From NCBI GenBank assembly GCA_018398575.1, contig JAGTXZ010000022.1, forward strand, positions 1-15,000: DNA of 15,000 nucleotides, written 5' to 3'. A program made the translations under genes and the position numbers. How positions within the stretch are numbered: the stretch's first letter is position 1; each line of letters opens with the position of its first letter. This DNA is from Ampelomyces quisqualis (lineage: Eukaryota; Ascomycota; Dothideomycetes; Pleosporales; Phaeosphaeriaceae). Of the stretch, positions 1 to 8,352 are shown in pieces. The notes below the pieces were generated by a model that saw only the letters and a program-made list of their open reading frames with translations, made no database searches and was not told the origin of the DNA.

Positions 1-54
1 CCTAAACCTCTAAGCAAGAGCGCTCGTTTCGCGTGTTAATCTGCTAAAAATAGC

Positions 55-91
55 GTATAGGTAGCCTATACTGTTTTTCTTTAGATAGGCT
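55..91. promoter_or_regulatory. Cluster of inverted AGCCTAT boxes
   Basis: GTATAGG (55-61) and CCTATAC (65-71) form a perfect 7-bp inverted repeat around a 3-base centre. AGCCTAT (63-69) also pairs with ATAGGCT (85-91). The same GCGTATAGG/CCTATACGC wording is in the ~74-bp array downstream of 28S (CAGCCTATACGCCC). Sharing a motif between the gene's downstream end and its promoter side is how Pol I terminator boxes are arranged in several eukaryotes. That role is inference here. Unchanged in the other unit at 11243-11279. Confidence 0.4.
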
Positions 92-210
92 GTAGAAAAG
101 TAATTAGGATTTTTTCTGCTCCCCTTATGTAACGTGCAAATACCTTTAGGTTTGATTTTGTAAGCGCGGGGTTAACGTGTTGGAAAAGGTCTTAGAGGTT
201 AAGCAAATTT

Positions 211-238
211 GGTGCAGAGGTTGCGCAACCTGCGCACC
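211..238. promoter_or_regulatory. 28-bp CpG-containing palindrome in the promoter block
   Basis: The core AGGTTGCGCAACCT (218-231) is a perfect 14-bp palindrome. Beyond a 2-base mismatch on each side, the flanks GGTGC (211-215) and GCACC (234-238) pair again. The dyad is kept at 11399-11426, where only the last base differs (C to T). It keeps several CpG and CpA target sites although neighbouring bases are mutated. It could bind a dimeric factor such as a Pol I upstream factor, but no known site is recognised. Confidence 0.45.
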
Positions 239-326
239 ATCACCAAAAGCATAAACCTGTAATTGCCAAGTTACACTTGCCTTGGTTTTTACTTGTATAA
301 CAATATATTTTAACCAAAAATTATAT

Positions 327-398
327 AATCTAGATAAGTAGAGCAACTACTTTCTATTTCTTACTAGTATAAGTTATATTCTAACTATAAAATAATAT
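327..398. repeat. Direct repeat, copy 1 (743-bp spacing)
   Basis: The stretch running from AATCTAGATAAGTAGAGC through the TCTATTTCTTACTAGTATAA segment recurs at 1070-1141 with a constant 743-bp offset. The first ~25 bases differ at a few positions and the remainder is almost identical. Both copies occur again in the second unit (11515 and 12258 onward). Confidence 0.75.
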
Positions 399-1069
399 TA
401 TACATACAAATAAAGCTACAAATAAACTATTTTAGTACTAGAAGAAATATTCTATAATAGAATAATATTATCTATACTAATAAAGCTACAAATCTTATTC
501 TATACTAGTATAATCTAAATTATAAAGGTACTTATATACCCTAAACTCTAAAGAAAAATCTTAATTATAATCTATACTAGTCTAGCTACTTTTCTTTGTA
601 TTAAAATTATATATATTTATAATATATTATTATTAGATCTATACTAGTAGAGCTGTTTATATCTTTTTAAAACTAGTATAGTTTTTTCTTCTATGTATAA
701 TAGTATTACTAGCTTATTTACTATAACAAAAAAATTCTACTATATAGAACAAGAGATTAGTAGAAACTAAATATAAATTTTCTTTTATAAAGAAATATAT
801 AGCTTGTAAAACAAAACTTCTATTTAATATAACTAATAGAAGATTCTTCTCTTACCTAAGATATAGAAATAAACTTCTTATAAATTTTAAAAAGTTAGAG
901 CTAAGTATTAGAGCTACAACTAATATTACTACTTTACGTTCTTATATCTTTTCTAAGCCTACTAATATTCTATATAACTATACTAGATAAGAAAACAGAG
1001 TTTTAAATAACCTACTAGCTTTTTATTTAAAATAGAAAAAATCTAGTAGCTCTAAATATAGATAATAAT

Positions 1070-1141
1070 AATCTAGACAAGTAACGCTACTACTATCTAT
1101 TTCTTACTAGTATAAGTTATATTCTAACTATAAAATAATAT
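1070..1141. repeat. Direct repeat, copy 2 (743-bp spacing)
   Basis: Partner of 327-398. It starts AATCTAGACAAGTAACGC, differing from the first copy mostly in the left third, and shares TCTATTTCTTACTAGTATAA and the following ~35 bases. The shared half suggests an old internal duplication of the spacer. Confidence 0.75.
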
Positions 1142-1565
1142 AATATATATGTTTAAACTACTAATACTAGTATAATATATTTGTGTAAAACTACTAACGT
1201 CTCTTATTACTAATATAGTATAAATTTTAATACAAACTAAGATAATCTAGATAAGTAGAATTATTAATATCTTTTTTTATAATGTATAGTCTAAATAAGT
1301 AGAGCTACTAATATTTAGTTTTTACTCTATTACATTTACTTTAAATACTAAAGAATAGTTCTATACTAGTATAATAAAGATTTTACTTTAAAATAATAGT
1401 ATCTAAACTAGTATATTAATCTTATATAATCTACTAGTATAATATAGATTCTACTCTAAACTATTATTATATTATCTATAAAGCTTGTTATATCTTTTCT
1501 AAACTAGAATTTTATAGATTTTAACTATATAATAATTATATATAGACTAGTTAAGCTACTTATCT

Positions 1566-1693
1566 CTATTTTAAACTAGAGAAATATATTTTTCTAATAT
1601 AATATAATCTTAGCTAATAAAGCTAGGACTATTTTAAACTAGAAAAATATTGTTTTTAACTATAATATAATATAATCTTACCTAATAAAGCTA
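1566..1693. repeat. 63-bp tandem duplication
   Basis: CTATTTTAAACTAG begins at 1566 and again at 1629. Both copies continue through an AATATAATATAATCTTA segment to TAATAAAGCTA. The two copies differ by substitutions and small indels, so this duplication is older than the unit duplication, in which both copies are preserved (12754 onward). Confidence 0.65.
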
Positions 1694-1891
1694 ACACGTT
1701 ATTTATAGTATATTATATAAATTCTAGTATAGAAAAAAATAATATAGACTAAAAATCTAGTAATATCTAGTTTTTACAATTATTATATAATATCTAGTAA
1801 AAGAAAATTATAATCTAAACTAAGAAGCTAGTAATATCTTTCTCTAACTAGTGTTATATAAAGTTTACTAGAAACTAATAGAATCTATACT

Positions 1892-1949
1892 AAAAAAGCT
1901 ACTTATATAAGTTTTATACTAAAAAAGCTACTTATATAAGTTTTATACT
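1892..1949. repeat. 29-bp tandem duplication present in only one unit
   Basis: A 29-bp segment beginning AAAAAAGCTACTTATATAAG occurs twice without change (1892-1920 and 1921-1949). The second unit has a single copy at about 13080-13108, so this is a length polymorphism between adjacent units. It is the first break in co-linearity after the promoter block. Confidence 0.85.
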
Positions 1950-2837
1950 AGTACTATCTTTATTCTACCTATAGTATATTAGATCTAGCCTAGTTTAAGT
2001 TAAGTATCTATATAAGCTAGAAATACTAAAAATCTCTAGATCTTACCTTTCTTTTCTTAAGTTATACTAGAAGAAAGTAACAACTAATAATAGTTTTTTT
2101 TCTTAGTAGAAGTAAGCTTTCTAATACTTGTAAAGAATTGTATAATTTTAAGGTTTAGTAATATTAGATATATATACTAACTTTGCTGTAAAGAATTATT
2201 AGTCTTTTATTTTCTTTTCTTTTTCTTATTTTTATTATAAGTTTAAAAAAGTAGTAAGAGTATACTCTAATATAGTAATACTTCTATATATATAACTTTA
2301 AAAAGCCTACTAATATTTGTATTTAATAAGTACTAGAGAATAAGAATATAGTAAAGTAATTATAAATATTCTTTATTAACTAATATAATAGGTACTATGT
2401 TTAAGATAAACTAGAATTTATTATTCTATTTACTAAGACTAATATAAGTTTATTTTTACTAATAGAAAGGTAATATATTTTTATATTATAGCAGTTAGAC
2501 GTATAAGAGATATTATAACTCTAAAAATATTTCTACTATTTAATAATTTAATTTTTTGTCTTAATTCTTATAGAAAGATTCTAAAATAATAAGAATAGTT
2601 TTATAATTTTAGGAAAAAGACTAACACTTTTATATTAAATAAACAAAAATTATCTATTTTATACTTTATACTTATATAAGTCTCTATATATAAGAGTAGA
2701 TAAGTTATTATAAATATTAGATTAAGATATAGTAAGATATAAGATTACTACTATCTAGAAAAAATAAAGTTTATAATTTTTTTTCTAATATTTACTTAAC
2801 TTAATTACATATTAAGAGTACTATTATAATTAAAAGC

Positions 2838-2896
2838 TACCTTAAACCTACTACCTACTCTAAACGTACTAGTAACTTTATACTTACTAGCTACCT
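2838..2896. repeat. Degenerate 18-bp repeats, first block
   Basis: Imperfect units of the AGCTACCTTAAACTTACT family (AGCTACCTTAAACCTACT, CTACTCTAAACGTACT, AGTAACTTTATACTTACT) lead into the 86-bp direct repeat at 2897. The same order, 18-bp units then the 86-bp element, recurs at 3046-3306, so the composite was duplicated. Confidence 0.6.
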
Positions 2897-2982
2897 AGGC
2901 CTATATTAAATTCTAGATATAAGCTAAAATAAGAATAATTAAAAAGAGGAAAACTATTCTAACTAAGTATAAAAAGCTTTCT
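2897..2982. repeat. 86-bp direct repeat, copy 1
   Basis: Starts AGGCCTATATTAAATTCTAG and ends AAAAAGCTTTCT. It recurs at 3221-3306 with an exact 324-bp spacing and about ten substitutions. Second-unit equivalent is 14061-14146. Confidence 0.8.
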
Positions 2983-3045
2983 TTAACTAACTAGGTATTT
3001 TAAATTTATAAGAGCCTAAAATATAGTAGTAACTTTTATTCTATT

Positions 3046-3172
3046 AGCTACCTTAACCTACTAGCTACCTTAGCTACTCTAAACTTACTAGCTACCTTAA
3101 ACTTACTAGCTACCTTAAACTTACTAGCTACCTTAGACTTACTAGTAACTTCTAACCTACTAGCTACTTTAA
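3046..3172. repeat. 18-bp tandem array (AGCTACCTTAAACTTACT family)
   Basis: Seven or so units, mostly 18 bp with one short one, of consensus AGCTACCTTAAACTTACT. Variants carry ACTCT, TTAGA or TTCTAACC. The second unit (14210-14318) has exactly one 18-bp unit fewer, so the array changes length by whole units, as expected from unequal exchange or slippage. Confidence 0.85.
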
Positions 3173-3220
3173 GGATATATATAACTAAAAAAATAGATAT
3201 TATAAATAAAATAGCTACTA

Positions 3221-3306
3221 AGGCCTATATTTTATTCTAGATACAACCTAAAATAGAAATAATTAAAAAGAGAAAAACTATTCTAACTAAGTATAAAAAG
3301 CTTTCT
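3221..3306. repeat. 86-bp direct repeat, copy 2
   Basis: Partner of 2897-2982 at 324-bp spacing; starts AGGCCTATATTTTATTCTAG. The last ~40 bases (through ACTATTCTAACTAAGTATAA and AAAGCTTTCT) are the same in both. Second-unit equivalent is 14367-14452. Confidence 0.8.
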
Positions 3307-3511
3307 TAGGTAAATTAAGAAAGAAGCTTACGTAACTTCTTTAGTACTACTAAATATAGGAATTTATAATTACTAAGTATAGGCTAACTAGTTACCTTTT
3401 TTAGAATTAATTATAAAACAATTTTTAGAGTAGAAGTATAATATTAGTTCTAACTAGGCCTAAGTTATATAGATATTAGATAAAAGACTATGTAACTAGA
3501 CGTATTCTCTA

Positions 3512-4015
3512 CTTAAGTTTTTTTAAAATCTCTAGTTTTAAAGTTAATAGTTTTTTTTTTATATTTGTTTACAAATTAAACTATTAAAAATAGTATTATT
3601 CTTTTTAGACTTTAAACTAGAGCTATTTACTTAACTTTTTATCTTTATCTAAGTGTATCTTTGTTAAGAGGTAGTAGATAAGATTTTAGTTATATTATAT
3701 TATAATATAGTATAGATATAGGCTTAAGTTTCTTTAAAACTCTTTTGTTATAAATTTTAAGTTTTTATTTATTTCTGTTTGCAAATTAAGATATTTAAAA
3801 TACTATTATTTTTCTAAGATTTAAATATAAAGCTTATTAATAAAATAAACTAAAACTAATTACTTAACTATTTATCTATAGATAAGCCTATTTATACTAA
3901 AAGGTAGTAGATAAGACTTTAGTTATATTAGAATTTAATATAGAATAGATATAGGCTTTAGGTTTTTTTAAAAATCTCTAGTTTAGAAATCTTAGTTTTT
4001 TATTTTTATTTTTAC
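3512..4015. repeat. Diverged tandem repeats of about 211 and 233 bp
   Basis: Three starts of a CTTAAGTTTTTTTAAAA-type sequence lie at 3512, 3723 and 3956; the third is partial. The body shared by the first two includes AGGTAGTAGATAAGA at 3669 and 3902 (233 bp apart) and GATATAGGCTT near each end. Many substitutions and indels separate them, so the duplication is old. Copies are also present in the second unit (14658 and 14861). Confidence 0.65.
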
Positions 4016-4138
4016 AAAGACATTACAAGTAGTATATATATAAGCTTACTTCTGTCTAAAATATACTTAGTTGTAATCTAATATTCTTTGAATAATTTTT
4101 GTTAAAAAATTCTTTAATTTTAACAGTACTATTATTTT

Positions 4139-4258
4139 AAACTTACTAGCTACTCTAAACTTACTAGCTACTCTAAACTTACTAGCTACTCTAAACTTAC
4201 TAGCTACTCTAAACTTACTAGCTACTCTAAACTTACTAGCTACTCTAAACTTACTAGT
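4139..4258. repeat. 18-bp tandem array (AAACTTACTAGCTACTCT), six full units plus a partial
   Basis: Units start at 4139, 4157, 4175, 4193, 4211 and 4229 and are identical, followed by a partial one at 4247 ending AGTTATT. They belong to the same family as the 3046-3172 array, with ACTCT in place of ACCTT. Perfect identity in DNA otherwise saturated with mutations implies recent spread. The array sits at the junction between AT-rich spacer and the GC-richer 74-bp array. Confidence 0.9.
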
Positions 4259-4263
4259 TATTA

Positions 4264-4885
4264 CCTACCAGAGATTTTTATACAGTACCTGTAAGGCTCT
4301 CTAAATAAATAGATAGACAGCCTATACGCTCTTGCAAGAGCTGCTATAATATTAAGGAGCGCCTGTAGGACTCTCTAAATAAATAGAGAGACAGCCTATA
4401 CGCCCCTCTTGCAGAGGCTGCCAAAATCTTAAGTAAAATAGAGAGACAGCCTATACGCCCCTACAAGAGCTGCTATAATATCAAGCAGCGCCTGTAGGAC
4501 CCCCTAAATAAATAGGGAGACAGCCTGTACGCCCCTATAGAAGCTGCCTAAGATTTTCAAGCACGACCTGCAAGGCCCCCTAAATAAATAGAGAGACAGC
4601 CTGTACACCCTTGCAGAGGCTGCTAAAATCTCAAGCAGCACCTGCACAGCCCCCTAAATAAATAGAGAGACAGCCTGTACGCCCTTGCAAGAGCCGCTGA
4701 ATCTAGCAGCACCTGCAAGGCCCTCTAAATAAATAGAGAGACAGCCTGTACGCCCTTGCAGAGGCTGCTAAAATCTCAAGCAGCACCTGCAAGGCCCCCT
4801 AAATAAATAGAGAGACAGCCTGTACGCCCCTGCAAGAGCAGCTAAAAATCTCTAGCAGCGCCTACAAGGCTCCTAAATTATCTAG
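4264..4885 (-). repeat. ~74-bp tandem array downstream of 28S; hairpin in most units
   Basis: The anchor AAATAAATAG recurs at 4303, 4377, (about 4433, shortened), 4506, 4582, 4656, 4727 and 4801, giving spacings of 74, ~56, ~73, 76, 74, 71 and 74. On the transcribed (minus) strand most units contain CTCTCTA, a 6-base loop, then UAGGGGG or UAGAGAG, which pair fully if G-U is allowed; the 4303 unit (TAGATAG arm) is imperfect and the shortened unit lacks the partner arm. Several also contain GCTGCT/AGCAGC arms. The location just past the 28S 3' end suggests a role in Pol I termination or 3'ETS processing, by inference. Units nearest the AT-rich spacer read CCTATAC and CTGTAGGA; those nearest 28S read CCTGTAC and CTGCAAGG, a graded increase in RIP-type change. 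Confidence 0.85.
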
Positions 4886-5006
4886 CAAGTGCGCCTATAT
4901 GCTCTGACTAGAAACGTAGATTATTCTAGCGCTCCTGCAGCACTATCCCCCTCTAGTAGACATGTTCCTAATGTTACACTAGATAAGGAGGAATAATTCC
5001 TATATT
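4886..5006 (-). other. 3' external transcribed spacer
   Basis: The stretch between the 28S 3' end and the 74-bp array. It matches no gene. It contains AGGAATAATTCCT (4989-5001), a short palindrome a few bases after the 28S end. Hairpins close to the 28S end are RNase III processing sites in yeast; that role here is speculative. Confidence 0.5.
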
Positions 5007-8000
5007 CAACCAAGCTAGCATTAGGCTTACGCTTAGTAGCTTGTAACAACAAGGCTACTTAACTACTTACACAACTCAGCTAGGCAACTAAGTTGTCTAC
5101 AAAGGATTTAATCCTGCGCACTGTACAATTGCAATACACTAGCTAGCAGTCTCAATTTCAATAGAGCTGCTAACGCTAATCTGGTAAGGTTCTTAGCCAA
5201 AGGCCTATTCGTATCTAACTAGTGCAGGCAGAAATTACCCTGTTCTGGCATAGATTCTGACTTAGAGGCGTTTAGCTATAATCTAGCAGATGGTAGCTTT
5301 GCAGCAATGCCTGGTCAGACAGCTGCAAAAACCAATTATCTGAAACTGCAGTTCCTCTTGTACTAAGCAGTATTACCATTAGGGCAAGGTCATTAGTAGA
5401 GTAAAACTAACCTGTCTTACGACAGTCTAAACCCAGCTTACGTTCCCTATTAGTGGGTGAACAATCCAACGCTTACTAAATTCTGCTTTGGTATAATAGG
5501 AAGAGCTAATATCAAAGGATTAAAAAGCAACGTTGCTATAAACGCTTGGCTGCCACAAGCTAGTTATCCCTGTAGTAACTTTTCTAGCACCTTTAGCCCT
5601 AAATTTTAAGGGACTAAAGGATTAATAGGCTACACTTTTATGGTTTGTATTTACACTGAAAATTAAAATCAAGGGGACTTTTGCCCTTTTGCTCTACTAG
5701 AGATTTCTGTTCTCTATAAGTCTCCCTTAGGACACCTGCGTTATGGTTTAACAGATGTGCTGCCCTAGCTAAACTCCCTACCTAACAATGTCTTTAACCT
5801 AGATTAGTCTACAAGAGACCTTAACGCTAGAAGTTAAGCAGTAAGGCCTAGCTCTACTTTATTAAATAAGTAAAAAAACAATAAGGGTAGTAGTATTTTA
5901 CCAGCGCCAAAGCTCTTACCTATTCTACACCTCCTATGTCTTTTTACAATGTCAAACTAGAGTTAAGCTTAACAGGGTCTTCTTTTCTTGCTAATTTGGC
6001 TAAGCCTGTTCCCTTAGCTGTAGTTTCGCTAGATAGTAGATAGGGACAGTAGGAATCTCGTTAATCTATTCATGCGCGTTACTAATTAGATAACAAGGCA
6101 TTTAGCTACCTTAAGAGAGTTATAGTTACTCCTGCTGTTTACCTGCGCTTGGTTAAATCTCTTTGCTTTAATATTTAGAGCACTAGGCAGAAATTACATT
6201 GCGTTAACACTACTTTCTAGCTATCGCAATGCTATGTTTTAATTAGACAGTTAGATTCCCCTTGTTTGTACCAGTTCTAAGTTGGTTGTTAAACATACGC
6301 TAGACAGCTAAAGCCTGCTAAGAGTGTCTGCACTCTAGCACTAAAAGGCGCCTACCTTGCGGTTAGTGCCCTTCTGCGCCAGAGGCTTCTCCCTAAGGCC
6401 TAACATACCTAACCCTTAGAGCTAATCCTTTTCCTAAAGTTACAGATCTATTTTGCTAACTTCTCTTATCTACATTGTTCTATTAACTAGAGGCTTTTTA
6501 CCTTAGAGACCTGCTGTAGTTATAAGTACAACCTGGCGTAAAAACTATTTCTTTAAGCAGATTTTTAAGGCTTGTTAGGAGCGCACCAAACGCCGCAAAA
6601 GTGCAGCGCTCTTCTAGCTATTAAACCCTAGCTCTAGACAAACCAATTTCAGGGTAACAGACTGTTAAGAAGAAAAGAGAACTCTTCTTAGAGCTTCTGC
6701 CAAGGTCTCCGCTCTCAATTGCGTTGCTGCAGAGAATCTACATCTAGGTGCCAGAATGTTAACTAGCTTCCCTTTTAAGGGCGTAGCGCAAGCGCTAACA
6801 TTAAAACAGAACTACCCTATCTCTTAGAATTGACTAACCTGTGTCTAACTGCTGTTTACACAGAACCTTTCCCTACTTTAGTCCTTAAAGTTCTTATTTA
6901 AGTATTTGCTACTACTACTAAGATCTGCACTAGAGGCTGTTTAACTTAGAGTTACCTCCAAGGCTTTGTTACAAGCCTCTACGCCTGCCTACTTGCTAGG
7001 GCGTAAATTCTGCCCTGGCAGCAGGGTATAGGTAATACGCTTAAGCGCCATCTATTTTTAGGGCTAGTTTATTTAGCAGGTGAGTTGTTACACACTCCTT
7101 AGCAGATTCTAACTTCTATAGCTACTGTCCTGCTGTCTAGATAAACTAACACCTTTTGTAGTATCTGATAAGCGTATATTCTGGCACTTTAACCCTGCGT
7201 TCAGTTTATCCTGCATTGCTAGTTCTGCTTACCAAAAATAGCCTACTAGTAACAGTACATTTAAGTGTCTACGTTTAATTAAGTAACAAAGACTTCTTAT
7301 ATATTTAAAGTTTAAGAATAAGTAAAGGTTATTTTAACCTCTAGGCCTCTAATTATTCGCTTTACCTTATAAAACTAAATACGTTACTGCTATCCTAAGG
7401 GAAACTTTAGCAGGAACCAGCTACTAGATAGTTTAATTAGTCTTTCGCCCCTATGCCTAAATTTAACAATTAATTTGCACGTTAGAACTGCTGTAAGCCT
7501 CTACTAGAGTTTCCTCTAGCTTTACCCTATTTAAGCATAGTTTACTATCTTTTAGGTCCCAACAGCTATGCTCTTACTCAAATCTATCTAAAGACATCAG
7601 GATTAGTTGATAGTGCACCTAAAGAGTTCCTACCTCTATTTACTTTTATTACGCGTTTGGGCTTAACACCTAAACACTTGCATAGATGTTAGACTCCTTA
7701 GTCTGTGTTTTAAGACAGGCCGCTTATAGCTATTACGCTAGCATCCTAGTAGATATGCAGACCTTAGTCTAGACTAGTTGCATAACGTCTCCCCTATAAG
7801 GCCTCCCTAAAGAGAGGTACGTAATAGAAACCTTTATCCAATTGCCTAGACTGATGCTAGCCTGCCTGCAGAAGAGTGCACTAGACAAAAGTCTAGATAA
7901 ACTACTACAGGCAAGTCTGGCTGCAAGCGCTTCCCTTTTAACAATTTTACGTGCTATTTAACTCTCTTTCCAAAGTGCTTTTTATCTTTCAATCACTCTA

Positions 8001-8352
8001 CTTGTGCGCTATCAGTCTCTGGCTAGTATTTAGCTTTAGAAGAAATTTACCTTCTATTTAGAGCTGCATTCTTAAACAACTTAACTTGTTAAAGGGGCTT
8101 TACACGGCAAAGGCTAGCGACTACGTACAGGATTCTTACCCTCTGTAACGTCCTGTTCCAAGGAACTTAGACTACTGCTAACACCAAAGCGCCCTCTACA
8201 AATTACAACTTAGGCCCTAAGAGAGCTAGATTTTAAATTTGAGCTGTTGCCGCTTTACTCGCCGTTACTAAGGCAATTCCTGTTGGTTTCTTTTCCTCTG
8301 CTTATTAATATGCTTAAGTTTAGCGGGTATCTCTACCTAATCTAAGGTCAAA
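5007..8352 (-). rRNA. 28S (large subunit) rRNA gene, full length but RIP-mutated; probable pseudogene
   Basis: Recognised from the complement: the 5' end TTGACCTTAGATTAGGTAGA and ACTTAAGCATATTAATAAGC (~8300-8352), the 5'-domain region (~7600-7900), the late domains (~5340-6130), and the 3' end near AGCCTAA/GTTGTTACAAG. The ~3,346-nt length is normal for an intron-less ascomycete 28S. The 5' boundary is secure to a few bases, the 3' boundary to about 15. Most differences from the remembered fungal consensus are C-to-T or G-to-A; I noticed one apparent transversion (near 5744, TTATGGTTT for TTATCGTTT). Functional sites hit include the sarcin-ricin tetraloop (base 5359) and the peptidyl-transferase ring next to A2451 (base 5561). 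Gene boundaries and order are intact, but the product is unlikely to work. Confidence 0.93.

Larger units (their letters stand above)
1..302 (-). promoter_or_regulatory. Promoter / upstream 5'ETS block of the neighbouring rDNA unit
   Basis: This GC-richer block lies just upstream (in the minus-strand sense) of the next unit, whose 18S is beyond the left edge. Its twin at 11189-11490 precedes the 5'ETS and 18S of the complete unit, so it is the natural place for the RNA polymerase I promoter and the start of the 5'ETS. The start site cannot be fixed from sequence alone. It contains two dyads (55-91 and 211-238) and ends sharply against AT-rich spacer at about 302. Against its twin I count 18 differences, all C/T or G/A transitions, at 24, 25, 30, 46, 93, 137, 138, 141, 148, 182, 197, 238, 241, 244, 258, 261, 264 and 268. 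The promoter role is inferred from position. Confidence 0.55.
303..4138 (-). other. AT-rich intergenic spacer, saturated with RIP-type mutations
   Basis: No gene is visible: every frame is broken by TAA and TAG, and CTA/TAG words dominate. Surviving cytosines are mostly followed by T, and surviving guanines mostly preceded by A, on both strands. I could find only eight CpG in the whole stretch, all in ACG context. This is what remains when RIP has consumed most CpA, CpG and CpC sites. Embedded structures are listed separately: a 743-bp-spaced direct repeat, a 63-bp duplication, a 29-bp duplication, 18-bp arrays, an 86-bp direct repeat and ~211/233-bp diverged tandem repeats. The near-palindrome TACTAGTATA/ATACTAGTAT is scattered through about 360-1950. 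The 303-1890 part looks identical in the second unit. Confidence 0.85.

Noticed and set aside
146..346. 66-codon open frame on the minus strand
   Set aside because: It lies in the rDNA promoter block. Its twin has RIP-type differences with no regard for codon position and a different stop. No recognisable domain; a chance frame.
303..4138. Remnant transposon or mitochondrial DNA, suggested by extreme AT content
   Set aside because: Present at the same place in both units, between rDNA promoter and 28S terminator side. No coding remnant, terminal repeat or mitochondrial gene was seen. An intergenic spacer explains it better.
4139..4258. CRISPR-like array
   Set aside because: The 18-bp units are directly adjacent with no spacers. 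It is an ordinary minisatellite in fungal rDNA.
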